A DNA stretch of 64,000 nt from positions 30,579,883 through 30,643,882 of the forward strand of contig NC_056039.1 in the NCBI RefSeq assembly GCF_004379255.2. The letters are read 5' to 3'. Positions 23,691 to 34,441 of this stretch are shown here, in pieces. The notes below the pieces were generated by a model, which saw only the letters and a list, made by a program, of their open reading frames with translations, was not told the origin of the DNA and ran no database searches. The number at the start of each line of letters is the position of its first letter. Position 1 is the stretch's first letter. Made by a program: the position numbers and the translations under genes. The DNA is from Salvia splendens (Eukaryota > Streptophyta > Magnoliopsida > Lamiales > Lamiaceae).

Positions 23691-24410
23691 TTGGCTTTAA
23701 ATGAAGCTGAGAAAAAAGCTATAGATGACCAGATGAAGTATGATGAACTCTTGGCTCGTTTAGTGGAGCTGGAGTCCAACAATAAGGACTTAGAGTCCAT
23801 AAAGAAAGATCTGGAGGCCGAGCTGAATACTGTCATCGCTGAGAGGACTGCATATGAAGATTTCATCTGCGGGCGCGGGGGAATGACTATATCTGAAGTT
23901 CAGAATCAAGTTGATGAACTGTGGGAGAAGCTTCATGTACTCCGGAAGAACAATGTGCTGGAGAGCTCGGCTTGCCAACAAGTTGTGAAATCATTGCGGC
24001 GCTTGGCTTCTCTGTACGACATCATTCTTTCCCGGCGTCCCTCAATCGAGAGATTCCTTAGCCGTTTCCCGCTAACAGATGCTCACACTCCAACTCAAAC
24101 CTCTAATCCACTTACTCAAAATTCTACTCCAAATCAGCAACGGACTCAGGAGCAACCGGAAACGTCAAGACAAGAACGCCCTGAAGTTCGTAGAGGAGTT
24201 GTGAATATGAGTGAGCAAGATCAGCGAATGCTTCGTGAAGAGACTCTTCGCCGCCGAGGTGCTAGAACTTCCCGGACTCAGGGAAGAGGCGGTAGGTCGA
24301 TCAGAGCATCTCGTCCACCTACTTATTCTTCAACTGCTCGGAACGCCCGAACTCAGCATCATGAGGATTTTTCGGATAGGTGGCTCAACTTTAGCAATCG
24401 TAGACAGTAG
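23691..24410 (+). CDS. Second antisense ORF of gypsy element 1, coiled-coil protein
   Basis: This open frame has a heptad-rich N-terminal half (LLARLVELESNNKDLESIKK) and a basic, Arg/Gln/Ser-rich C-terminal half ending SDRWLNFSNRRQ. There is no ATG at the left end of the frame. Either translation starts at the internal ATG at 23733-23735 or this is a 3' exon of the antisense gene upstream. The same ORF in element 2 (34442-35161) differs by about one residue. I recognise no catalytic domain. Confidence 0.55.
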   Translation: MALNEAEKKAIDDQMKYDELLARLVELESNNKDLESIKKDLEAELNTVIAERTAYEDFICGRGGMTISEVQNQVDELWEKLHVLRKNNVLESSACQQVVKSLRRLASLYDIILSRRPSIERFLSRFPLTDAHTPTQTSNPLTQNSTPNQQRTQEQPETSRQERPEVRRGVVNMSEQDQRMLREETLRRRGARTSRTQGRGGRSIRASRPPTYSSTARNARTQHHEDFSDRWLNFSNRRQ

Positions 24411-24973
24411 AATAGTCCTTTGTAATGGTGTAACGCATTCTCGTAGGGCAGCGGAATTGTATGCCCAACAAGACTTAGTAAATGAATTTTTTTCATTTCG
24501 CTTCTATCACTGCGTATTTACAGTTCAGCGATTTTTTATTTCATTTATTGTACTCGTCCTCGGTCTTATGAAGTAAACTCTTCTTTGACCGGACTTAGTT
24601 AGTGTCCTTATCTGGCGAGTTTTATCGCTTGGATTGGACTTTCCCTAGTTAACCGGAGTGGTTTTCGGCTTATTGCAGTTCGTTTCAGACGAATTGCTTG
24701 TTTCTTAAGCTGAATTGTGGAATCTTGTATCTTCCTTAGAAGCTTGGACTCACAATTGTCTTTAATACATGATCTAAAAAAATGGGATCAGCCTTTAAGG
24801 AACAATATACCTCAGTAACATTTATAAGAGACAAAACGCACATAGAGAGACAAATAAAAAGGACGAAAAAGATTTTAAACTTTTAAAAAACGACAAGTAT
24901 AAAGAACGATAAAAATATGAAAGCACATAACCCTAGGACCGAACTAGACACAAGACTGACCGGACCTTGTCTC

Positions 24974-27900
24974 TTACAAATAGAACTTCTTGAGGTTGGA
25001 AATATGCCATGTTCGGGGTACTTGTTCTCCTGACATGTGAGTTAATTTATAAGACCCTTTTCCCAGGACTTCTGACACCCGATATGGACCTTCCCATGTG
25101 GGTTCAAGTTTGCCCAGCTTTTCTGCTCGGCTTACTTCATTGTTTCTCAATACGAGATCTCCCACTTGAAACTGCAGCTTTTTCACCCTTTGGTTATAAT
25201 ACCGGGTTACTTGCTCCTTGTACTTGGCTTCTTTTATGAAGGCCAATTCTCTTATTTCTTCGGCAAGATCTAGTTCGGCTCTCAGTCCGTCGTCATTAAG
25301 TTCTGTTGAGAAATTAAGGGTTCGGGGGCTGGGTATGCCGATCTCAACCGGAATTACGGCTTCAGTGCCGTACACTAGACTGTACGGAGTTTCACCGTTG
25401 GAGGTTTTTGGTGTAGTTCGGTAAGACCATAGGACTTGAGGAAGATTTTCTACCCATTGTCCTTTGGCTTGTTCTAACCGAGTTTTTAATCCTTTCACCA
25501 AAGTACGGTTTGTTACTTCCGTTTGTCCGTTTGCTTGTGGGTGAGAGACTGAAGTGAACCGCTGTTGAATATTCAACTCTTGGCACCAATTCTTGAATGT
25601 TTTGTCAGTAAACTGAGTCCCATTATCTGAAATGAGGATATGGGGTATGCCAAATCGGCAAACTATGTTCTTCCAGACAAAATCTAATGCCTTTGAGCTT
25701 GTTATCGTAGCTAATGGTTCAGCCTCCACCCACTTTGTGAAGTAATCCACGGCAACGATCAAGAATTTCATTTGCCGGGGAGCTTGTGGTAGTGGTCCTA
25801 CTATGTCTATGCCCCATTGCATAAAAGGCCAAGGGCTTTGCATAGCACATAGATCAGTCTGCGGCGTCCTTGGGATATTTGCATGGATTTGGCATTTCGT
25901 ACATTTCTTAACTAGCTGTACTGCTTCTTGTACCAAAGTTGGCCAATAATATCCCCATCTCAGAACTTTTTTAGCTAATGCTCTAGCTCCGATGTGGCTA
26001 CCGCAAGATCCTTCATGAACTTCTCTAAGGATGTAATCCGTCTCTTCTGGTCCTACACATCGCAATAACGGTTGAAGGTAGGACTTTCTATATAGGACTC
26101 CTTCATGAAGTTCATACCGACGTGCTCGGCATGTGATTTTCCTTGCTTCTCTCTTATCCTCGGGCAGTTGTCCTTGATCTAGATACTTTAATATTGGCGT
26201 CATCCAGTTTGGTGAACTGGTTACTGAGTGTACTTCAGCTTCATCAATGCTTCTGTGCGGTAATTCCTCCACCTTTGAGCTCGGATATGAGGCCAACTTA
26301 CTTAAAGTATCTGCTCGGCTATTTCCCGCTCTGGGAATGCGGATTATCCGAAAATAAGAGAAATTTCGGCTAATACTTTGCGCTTTGTCCAAGTATTTTT
26401 TCATCCTTTCACCACGGGCTTCACTTGTACCCAGCATGTGATTCACTATGACTTGTGAATCACAATGAATTTTGAGAGATTTGACAAGTAGACGTTGCGC
26501 TAACTGAAGTCCGGCAAGAAGGGCTTCGTATTCGGCTTCGTTATTAGTGGTTGGGAATAAGAACCGAAGTGAATAAGTTACTTCGTGTCCGTCGGGAGCG
26601 ATAAGTAGAATACCAGCTCCACTTCCTGTCTTATTCGAAGCTCCATCTACGAATCCAATCCAACAGTCCGGCGGCTCTACTTCGGGTTTCTGGGGCTGTG
26701 TTAGTTCATCATTGGTAGGATTTTTCTGTTCGGCAATAATAGGGATTGCCTGATCGAACTTTGCCTCTACAAGAAAATCTGCCAAGGCTTGTCCCTTGAT
26801 GGCTTTCCGAGGTAGATATTCTATTGAATGTTCTCCCAACTCTATGACCCACTTGGCAATTCTGCCTGATGCTTCTGGCTTAGTCAAAACTTGCCGAAGT
26901 GGAAGATCGGTTAAGACGCATACTTTGTGAGCATAGAAATATGGCCGCAGTCTCCTTGCTGCATTTACTAATGCCAGAGCAATTTTTTCCAGAGGTTGAT
27001 ACCTTGTTTCGGGACCTCTTAATGCTCGGCTTGTAAAGTAGATAGGACGCTGTTTTAGGCCTTCTTCTCGTACAAGCACCGCGCTAATGGTTTGATCTGA
27101 TGCTGCTAAATATAAGAATATCACTTCGGCATCTGTTGGAGCAGAGAGAGTAGGAAGTTCGGTTAAATAACTTTTGAGTTCGTCAAAAGCCTTTTTCTGT
27201 TCGGCTCCCCACTCAAACTTTGGTGCCTTCTTCAAAACATTGAAGAACGGCATTTGCTTTTCGGCTGCTTGGGAAAGGAATCTATTCAATGCGGCTAGAC
27301 ATCCAGTTAGCCTTTGCACATCATGTATGGACTTCGGCATTGCCATGTTCTGAACAACTTGAACCTTTAGGGGATTTGCCTTGAGTCCTTCCTTTGAAAC
27401 CCAACAACCCAGAAATTTTCCCGAATCTACCAAAAAGGTACATTTTTGGGGATTGAGTTTGAGGTTGGCTTTTTTGAGCACGTCGAGAGTGGATTTGAGA
27501 TTGTTTTCGTACTCCGAAGTGCTTCTGCTTTTAACAACTATGTCGTCAACATATACTTCAACCTCTTTTCCGATCAGGTGCCGAAATAGCTTATCTACCA
27601 TCCTTTGATATGTGGCTCCGGCATTCTTTAAACCAAATGGCATCTTTTTATAAGCAAAAATACCAAAGTCAGTAATGAAAGCCGTTTTTGAAGCATCATT
27701 CTCATCCATTAAAACTTGGTGGTATCCTTTATACAAATCAAGAAAACAGAAAATTTCGAAGCCTATCAGAGCTTCTACTTTTTTATCTATGTTGGGAAGG
27801 GGGGTAGCAATCTTTAGGACAGTGCTTATTTAGATCCGTAAAATCTATGCACATCCGCCATCCTCCTTCTTTTTTCTTGATCATCACAGGATTGGCCACC

Positions 27901-28271
27901 CAAGAAGGATATTTTACTTCAAATAATACATCCGCTTTCAGTAATTGGCGGACTTCGTCATGGATGACTTGATTTCTTTCTGCCGCAAAGAGTCTTTGCT
28001 TCTGTTTTACAGGCCGGACTGAAGGATCAATATTTAACCGATGTGTAATTACCTCGGGAGACACTCCAGTCATGTCCAACGGAGACCACGCAAAGACATC
28101 TTTGTACTCTTTGAGGAGCTGGATGGTCTTTTCCCGGAGTAGAGGTGTTCCCGCGAAACCGATCTTGACCGTTCTGGATGGATCATCTTCGTATAACTGA
28201 ACTTTCATCGAGTTCGGCTCCGGTGTGACTTCGTTCATTTCGCCTGCCTCTGACTCCGGCTGCTGTGATTG
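24974..28271 (-). pseudogene. Pol of gypsy element 1 (RT, RNase H, second RNase H, integrase), frameshifted
   Basis: The frame continues from gag past TAG. The N-terminal part (27783-28271) holds the start of RT (KKKEGGWRMCIDFTDLNKHC). One extra G in the run at 27799-27804 (six here, five in element 2) shifts the frame. The rest, 24974 to about 27790, gives MPFGLKNAGATYQRMV, YVDDIVV, a Ty3 RNase H (FTSRALRGPETRYQPLEK), a second RNase H (IGFVDGASNKTGSGAGILL, NNEAEYEALLAGL), a zinc-binding integrase N-terminus, the integrase core (GIDIVGPLP, ISDNGTQFTDKTF) and a C-terminal chromatin-tether-like region. Without frame correction this copy cannot make full Pol. Confidence 0.92.
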
Positions 28272-28274
28272 CTA
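28266..28274 (-). promoter_or_regulatory. Possible translational readthrough site between gag and pol, element 1
   Basis: Read on the minus strand the bases are TAG-CAA-TCA. This fits the UAG-CAR-YYA context known from tobamovirus-type leaky stops. Gag and pol are in the same frame across it, with eleven codons between the stop and the first pol ATG. Identical in element 2 (39016-39024). Confidence 0.7.
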
Positions 28275-30350
28275 TGCTTGATGGTGCCGATCTGATTGTT
28301 CGGCACTTTTAAGCGCAATCTGCAAACATTCTTTTGCTCTCTTTTGATCACCTCGGATGACTGCTATCCCTCCTTTAGTGGGGATCTTGATTGTGAGGTG
28401 ATAAGTAGAGCAAATGGCCCGAACTGTGTTGAGCCAGTCTCTTCCCAGTATAATGTTATACGGGGATCGAGCTTTTACCACAAAAAACTCGATCACCGTA
28501 CTGGAGCTAGTAGGCGCTCTTCCTACCGTAATCGGAAGGCTGATAATACCTTCAGAGCGGGTGTCCTCCTGGGCGAAACTTTTCAGAGGAAGTGGGGCCG
28601 GACTGAGCCGGGCTGGATCCACTTCCAGTTTATCAAAACATTCTTTAAAAAGAATGCTAACCGACGCTCCTGTATCCACAAACACTCTGTGGATCAGTTT
28701 GTTTGCCACTCCAGCTTGAATGACAATAGCGTCTTGATGAGGAGAAATGGCCGGGACGGGATCTGCATCTGAAAATGTAATTACTTCCTCCTTCTTCAGC
28801 CTTTTATGTGTTGGCTCCTCTCGATTGAAGCCTCTGCGCTCTGATTTTAGAGACGATTTAGTCTTCCCGGCTGGGAGAGCGTCAATAGTCTGGATTACTC
28901 CATCATATTGCGGCTCGTCATCGTCTTCGGGATCCTGTTGCCTTTTAGGATCCTGAGGAGCGCAGTTCGCACTTCTCTGTTTCTTATTCTTTTTCGGCGG
29001 CTTGCTTTGGTATTTTTTTAACGTCCCTGCTTTCACAAGAACATCAATATCTGCTACCAAATTTCGGCACTCCTCGGTATCGTGACCGTGGTCTTGATGG
29101 AAGGAGCAATATTTATCCTGACTTCGGCGCGTGGCCGATTTCGTCATCGGCTTTGGTTTTTCGAACATATCAGAATGCAGTTCGAAAATTTCCGCTCTCG
29201 ACTTGTTCAATGGTACGAACTGAGCGGGTGGTTTCTCAGGATTGAGACGTGGTCCCATTCTGTCTTGTACCGGTGCCCTTTGAATTCTTTCAAAAGGAGT
29301 TCGGCGAGGATGTCCCTGATCGCTATGATCGGGCTTCCTCTTGTCTCCTCTGGAAGAGCTGTCTAAAGACCGTTTTCGACGGTCTGCCTCATCAGCACGA
29401 GAAAACTGGTCCGCAATGTCCCACATCTCTTGAGCTGTTTGCGGACTGCATTCAACGAGCTTTCTGTAGAGAGCTCCTGACAGAATTCCATTTTGGAATG
29501 CCGAAATGACAAGTAGATCATTGAGATCATCTACTTGTAGGCATTCCTTGTGGAATCTTGTCATGAAGTCGCTAATCTTTTCATCGCGACCTTGACGTAT
29601 AGAAAGCAGCTGAGCCGAAGTGATTCGGGTTTCAGCTTTCTGGAAGAACCTCCTATGAAAAGCATCCATTAGATCTCTGTAAGATCTAATGCTGCCTTGA
29701 GGGAGGCTATCAAACCACCTTCTTGCGTTCCCGATGAGCAGCTCGGGAAACAGCTTACACATATGAACCTCATTGAGACCTTGGTTCGCCATATTATACT
29801 GATAGCGTCCCAGGAAATCATGAGGATCCACTAACCCGTCATAAGTCACTGACGGAGTTCGGTAATTCTGTGGCAACGGAGTTCTGGTGATATCATCCGA
29901 AAATGGAGTCTTCAGCGCTCCATACATAGCGAATCCGACATCTCTACGGTATGGTGGAGATGGAGCTCTCCTGTGATTTCGGTAACAAGGAGGAGAAGGA
30001 ACATATCGGTGGTGAGGATTCTTTCTCCTGGAAGATACGACACTACTGCGGTAGTGAGTTTCATGTCTGGAGGGGGAGGGAGAATCCGCCGTTTTCTTCT
30101 CCGGCTTCTGGCTCTTTTGCAGGAATGTTAAGAACTCATCCTGCTTCTCAGCCAAGAACAACTTGACAGCCTCATTCAAATCGAGCTGCTGGGGAGGCTC
30201 GGTGCGATGACTTTTTGAGTGGTTTGTTCTTTCACCGTGAGAACTGGAGGCAGATTTCTCCAGAGGCTGTTTTCCAGACCTACGGGCTGGACTAGCTTCC
30301 TCACGTTCATCACGGACGGAAGTATGGGTATTATGTGATCTGGTACGCAT
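28272..30350 (-). CDS. Gag-protease of gypsy element 1, 692 aa
   Basis: The frame starts at the first ATG after the primer site. A charged Arg/Ser-rich N-terminus (about 1-140) precedes the gag core (RWFDSLPQGSIRSYRDLM, FHRRFFQ, DFMTRFHKECLQVDDLND). Near residue 420 is a Cys/His cluster, YCSFHQDHGHDTEEC. An aspartic protease motif, VDTGASVSIL, lies near residue 570, followed by GRDWLN. The frame ends at TAG (28272-28274), followed in frame by CAA-TCA and then pol, so Gag-Pol could be made by stop readthrough. The ORF is uninterrupted. Confidence 0.92.
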   Translation of the reverse strand: MRTRSHNTHTSVRDEREEASPARRSGKQPLEKSASSSHGERTNHSKSHRTEPPQQLDLNEAVKLFLAEKQDEFLTFLQKSQKPEKKTADSPSPSRHETHYRSSVVSSRRKNPHHRYVPSPPCYRNHRRAPSPPYRRDVGFAMYGALKTPFSDDITRTPLPQNYRTPSVTYDGLVDPHDFLGRYQYNMANQGLNEVHMCKLFPELLIGNARRWFDSLPQGSIRSYRDLMDAFHRRFFQKAETRITSAQLLSIRQGRDEKISDFMTRFHKECLQVDDLNDLLVISAFQNGILSGALYRKLVECSPQTAQEMWDIADQFSRADEADRRKRSLDSSSRGDKRKPDHSDQGHPRRTPFERIQRAPVQDRMGPRLNPEKPPAQFVPLNKSRAEIFELHSDMFEKPKPMTKSATRRSQDKYCSFHQDHGHDTEECRNLVADIDVLVKAGTLKKYQSKPPKKNKKQRSANCAPQDPKRQQDPEDDDEPQYDGVIQTIDALPAGKTKSSLKSERRGFNREEPTHKRLKKEEVITFSDADPVPAISPHQDAIVIQAGVANKLIHRVFVDTGASVSILFKECFDKLEVDPARLSPAPLPLKSFAQEDTRSEGIISLPITVGRAPTSSSTVIEFFVVKARSPYNIILGRDWLNTVRAICSTYHLTIKIPTKGGIAVIRGDQKRAKECLQIALKSAEQSDRHHQA

Positions 30351-30407
30351 TTTTTGGTGGAAGAGGATAAAAAACTCGCTTTTATCACAGTTTTGGTTTT
30401 CTGTCGT

Positions 30408-30425
30408 TTCCCACAGACGGCGCCA
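30408..30425 (-). promoter_or_regulatory. Primer-binding site of gypsy element 1
   Basis: The minus strand reads TGGCGCCGTCTGTGGGAA one base after the 5' LTR, identical to the copia element's site at 12617-12634. Confidence 0.75.
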
Positions 30426-30426
30426 G

Positions 30427-30995
30427 TGATGATTTAGCGAATTTTTGATGGGAATAAATGCAAGTAATAAATGAAGATCACAACACTGAAAATTACGTGG
30501 TTCGATTTACTGAGGTAAATCTACGTCCACGGGAAGAATAGAGGGCAAATTTGTATTGCTTGATCTAGCTTACAGATTACAATACAGATTTGCTATATGA
30601 GATTCAGGATCTAGAGAACTTAACCCTGGTCTATCTGATCTAAGTTCTATTTATACATTCGAACTAAGATCGTGGTTTGCAGCCCTGGTAGGGGGGTTGA
30701 TAACTGCTTAATACCACTAAATAGATCGTGGGTGTAATGGAGGTCGTGGAGATCCTGCATGGGTCCACTATCTCCTTGTTCGGTCGAATACTGAGACCGA
30801 ACTGCTGAACTTTGCCGATCAGCTTTTGCCGATCTGAGAGTTGAGCTCGATTGGTCGGCTTTTACCGAGCTATAGGCTGTGACCGAACTCTTTGGTTGTG
30901 CCGAACTGATACTCTTTCTTGGGTTTTGGGCTGATGGGCCGTCACTGCTATTGGGCTCGCAATTATTGTTTAGTTGTTTAGTTCGTATCCCATCA
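30427..30995 (-). repeat. 5' LTR of gypsy element 1
   Basis: A 569-bp repeat matching 20622-21190 apart from about six differences. It shares GGGCCGTC and CGCAATTATTG with the 5' LTR of element 2 rather than with its own partner. Confidence 0.93.
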
Positions 30996-31360
30996 GTTAG
31001 CTTCTTGTGTAGAGCTATTTGTCGCTCCACTTGGACAATTTCGCTTTGTTCGTTATGCATTACAATGTTAGCTTCTTGTTTAAAGCTATTTATCTCTCCA
31101 CTTGCACAGTTTCGTTTTGCTCCAATTTTATGCACTTCCAACAAAAAAACACCTTTGAAATCCCCCTCTCTCTCTCTTTAATAACTGACATTATTAATTT
31201 TTTTTAAGTCTACCTTTCCCTCCTTAATTTCCTCTCTTATAAAAGAAGTTATCATGCAACTTCAACAAAACAAAATAAAGCTTTCTTTCTATGCATCAAA
31301 ATTGCTTTCATGTGCTCATAGGAATTCGGAATATACAAATTGAACTTAACACCTTACCAC
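30996..31360. other. Host spacer between the two gypsy elements, with a split tandem repeat
   Basis: This is 365 bp of host DNA bounded by the GTTAG target copy of element 1 and the ACCAC target copy of element 2. When element 1 is ignored, sequence near 20605-20621 plus 31001-31055 matches 31056-31125 (CAATGTTAGCTTCTTGT in both). So a host tandem repeat of about 70 bp was interrupted by element 1. No gene is seen. Confidence 0.7.
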
Positions 31361-31930
31361 TGATGATTTAGCGAATTTTTGATGGGAATAAATGCAAGTA
31401 ATAAATGAAGATCACAACACTGAAAATTACGTGGTTCGATTTACTGAGGTAAATCTACGTCCACGGGAAGAATAGAGGGCAAATTTGTATTGCTTGATCT
31501 AGCTTACAGATTACAATACTGATTTGCTATATGAGATTCAGGATCTAGAGAACTTAACCCTGGTCTATCTGATCTAAGTTCTATTTATACATTCGAACTA
31601 AGATCGTGGTTTGCAGCCCTGGTAGGGGGGTTGATAACTGCTTAATACCACTAAATAGATCGTGGGTGTAATGGAGGTCGTGGAGATCCTGCATGGGTCC
31701 ACTATCTCCTTGTTCGGTCGAATACTGAGACCGAACTGCTGAACTTTGCCGATCAGCTTTTGCCGATCTGAGAGTTGAGCTCGATTGGTCGGCTTTTACC
31801 GAGCTATAGGCTGTGACCGAACTCTTTGGTTGTGCCGAACTGATACTCTTTCTTGGGTTTTGGGCTGATGGGTCGTCACTGCTATTGGGCTCGCAAATTA
31901 TTGTTTAGTTGTTTAGTTCGTATCCCATCA
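31361..31930 (-). repeat. 3' LTR of gypsy element 2
   Basis: A 570-bp repeat, TGATGATTTAGCG to CGTATCCCATCA on the plus strand. It carries the GGGTCGTC and CGCAAATTATTG variants shared with the 3' LTR of element 1. Confidence 0.93.
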
Positions 31931-32248
31931 CCACCCCCCCGAAAAGCGAAGTGAATCACTTCGGCATTTTGGATAAGTGTAAGGGGGAGGCTGACGTCAG
32001 GGGACGTGCTCTGCACGTGTCTGCATTAAATGTGACAGCAAATCCGGCCAGAGAATCCAGAAAAGGTGGGATTTGAAACGGTGCGACGAATTTGAAATGC
32101 CTCTGCGAATCTGATAAATATTTCCTTTCTTCATCATTGGAACACTTTTGCGATTATTTCTTCTGCATTCTCTCTCTTTTTCGTAAAATTTTCTTCCGCT
32201 TCTTCAAGAATTTCTTCAGAGACTTTCGACCATCAAAGAGTAAGAATC

Positions 32249-34179
32249 ATGTCTTCTTCTTCTGAAAATGTTTCTGAATCAGGTAGTGGTAGAAAGGGGG
32301 GTAAGGGATCTTCTGGCCGGAAAAAGTCCGGGGAGAAGACGGTAGAATATTTTCACAGCATTTTGAGTAAGGATACTGTGATATCCTTACACAGAAAATA
32401 TTTTCTTCCTGGGGGGTTAGTGGTGATTCCCGACGACACTCATAGGGCTAACTCGCCGCCGGAGGGTTATGCCACCGTTTACGAAGCCTGCTTAGAATGC
32501 GGGCTTCGTTTCCCTCTTCCCCCCGCCTTTGTAGAGCTTCTTGATTTTTTCCAACTTCCTTTAGGTCAGGTGACTCCAAATTCTTGGAGGCACTTATCGG
32601 CCTTTGCTGCCGAGCTGCGTAGACTAGAAAAGGATCTGTCTCTGAGGGCAATCCTTAATTTCTTTCAGTTTAAGAGAAAGGGATCCTGGTTTTACTTGAT
32701 CCCTTTACAGCCCTTTAGAGCCTTCTGTAAAACCAAATGGCCGATGTGGAAAAATCGCTTCTTTTTTTACAATAGGACAGCGGCTCCGGACTTTTCCTGG
32801 AGAGGGCCGAAGTCCGTAATTCCTCATCCTCGGGTAGAACCGTTGGACGAGCTCGAGGGCGGGCTCAATAAGATTCCCATGATTAGGAAACAGTATTTGG
32901 AATCTGAGCTCGTCAAGGGTGACTTCGTGTTCGACTCCTCGTCTTCGGACGAAGAGACTGAGGGTGAGGATTTCTTTTTTATGCTTTACTGCTTTAGTGG
33001 CGAAAACTAACTTTGTTTTCTTGCTTTTTGGCAGTGAACATGCTAAGCAAGCTTGGTCGCAAATCCTCCGAATCAAAGGAGCCGGAGAAACAGAAAACCA
33101 CCAGCTCGGCGTCTGATGCCGAGAAGAATCCGAAGAGGCAGAAGACCTCTTCGAGTCAGTCTTCGGATCCAAAAAAGCCAGGATCGACCTCGGCAAGGGG
33201 GAAGGCGAAGACTCAGAAACCCCCAAAAGCGCCAGAGAGAGACATTGTCCAGGGGGGTTATGGATCAGGAGTGGTTACGGCCACTTCGGAACATATCTCT
33301 GAGCCCTTTTTATGGCCAAAGGACTTTGTAGAGGTGAATTTTCTTCTTGATTTTCTGGCTTTGCTTCTTTCCTATATTTTTTTTGTGGCCCCTCTGTTGA
33401 CTTTTTCCTTTTTCCATTTTCAGAGGAACAATATGCTCTGCAAACTCGTCACAGTTGAACTCTCTAAAGCGTCCAGCGATTATGATGAGGTGCAGAGGAA
33501 TTTGAATGCTGCTCGTCACCAGGCCGAACAGGCTCGGGCAGACTTTGAGAGGGCAAGGGCCGCTATGATCTCGGCTCAGGATGAAGCCCAGCGTGCCAAA
33601 GACCAGCTCATCATCCAGAGAGAGCGGTCGAAACAGAGGGAGGCGGCTGCCGTGGTTGCTCAGGGGGAGGCTCTCCGTGTTTACACGGAGAAACTCTTTT
33701 TGAGCAATCAATTTTCGGCCCTTATCGGTGATCTGCTGAAATTGATGACCGATAATGTTGAGCAGGAACCCGAAGTCGTCTTGCCGCTGTATGGCCGAGA
33801 GATTGCAGCGCGTCTCCAGAGTCTGCCGCTCCTTGAGGAGCTTGCGTCTTCATCGGTCCTGCTTTCTGCTGAACGAGTCCGTAATTGCCGTGCTGACCGT
33901 GACGAGAACATGGAGGCCATCTTTGCCTCCTTGGGGCCTGTTTCACCCGCTTCAATTTTCAAAGAAGAGGGTGAGCAGGAAAATGAGGCCGGCAAGGAGA
34001 CCGAGCAGAAGGATCAGCAGACCGGCGACGGGCACGCCGAGCAAGAGGTGCAGCAGATCGGCGATGGGGGCGCCGAGCAGGAGGGAGGGAGGAGGGAGGC
34101 CGAGGCTGAGACCGAGGTCGACAAGGAGAAAGAAGCTGAAACCCACAGGGAAGCCGGAGACGAAACTGGCGGAGTATGA
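32249..34179 (+). CDS. Antisense gene of gypsy element 2, three exons, 589 aa
   Basis: Inferred exons are 32249-32963, 33035-33333 and 33424-34179. GT/AG introns of 71 and 90 bp preserve the frame and give 589 aa with no stop. Residues about 35-190 hold the domain called putative gypsy type transposon in plants (HRKYFLPGGLVVIPDD, VYEACLECGLRFPLPPAFVE, NSWRHLSAFAAELRRLEK). A Lys/Ser/Pro-rich linker, a coiled coil (SDYDEVQRNLNAARHQAEQA) and a Glu/Gln-rich tail follow. Skipping the second splice also leaves an open frame, which adds a hydrophobic stretch, so two isoforms are possible. It lies opposite to gag-pol, as in some other Tat-clade elements. Its role is unknown. Confidence 0.75.
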
Positions 34180-34441
34180 TTTCGTCTCCCTTCTCTTAGT
34201 TTAGTTTCTTTCTTTCTATTTGTAAAATGGCCTTGAAGCCCTCCTTGTGTAAATTTTTTCTTGTGAATGAAAAAAATTCTTCTTTCTACACTCGTGTCTT
34301 CCTTATAGCTTTTCTTAATCTCTTTTACTCCTATTGTGGTTTACTGCCTGCTCGGTAAACTGAAATGCCGAACTGACATAGCTGCTTCGTATTCTTAACT
34401 CTAAGGAGCTGGAGGTACTTCACTGGAAGCGGCTATACTCT

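Larger units (their letters stand above)
20622..30995 (-). mobile_element. Ty3/gypsy Tat-type LTR retrotransposon, element 1 (10374 bp)
   Basis: LTRs of 569 bp at 20622-21190 (3') and 30427-30995 (5') flank an element read on the minus strand, with target duplication GTTAG at 20617-20621 and 30996-31000. Order from the 5' end: primer site (30408-30425), gag-protease, leaky-type stop, pol, an untranslated stretch, an antisense gene, a G-rich polypurine tract (complement of 21191-21205) and the 3' LTR. Pol carries two RNase H-like segments, the mark of the Tat clade. The LTRs differ at about six places in 569 bp. Damage: a one-base gain in pol (G-run near 27799-27804) and a TAG at 22417-22419 in the antisense gene. 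Confidence 0.93.

Noticed and set aside
28296..30166. Several plus-strand ORFs of 70-158 aa opposite gypsy gag
   Set aside because: They overlap the well-supported gag frame on the other strand and lack domain features. Their repetition at 39046-40916 only reflects the second element copy.
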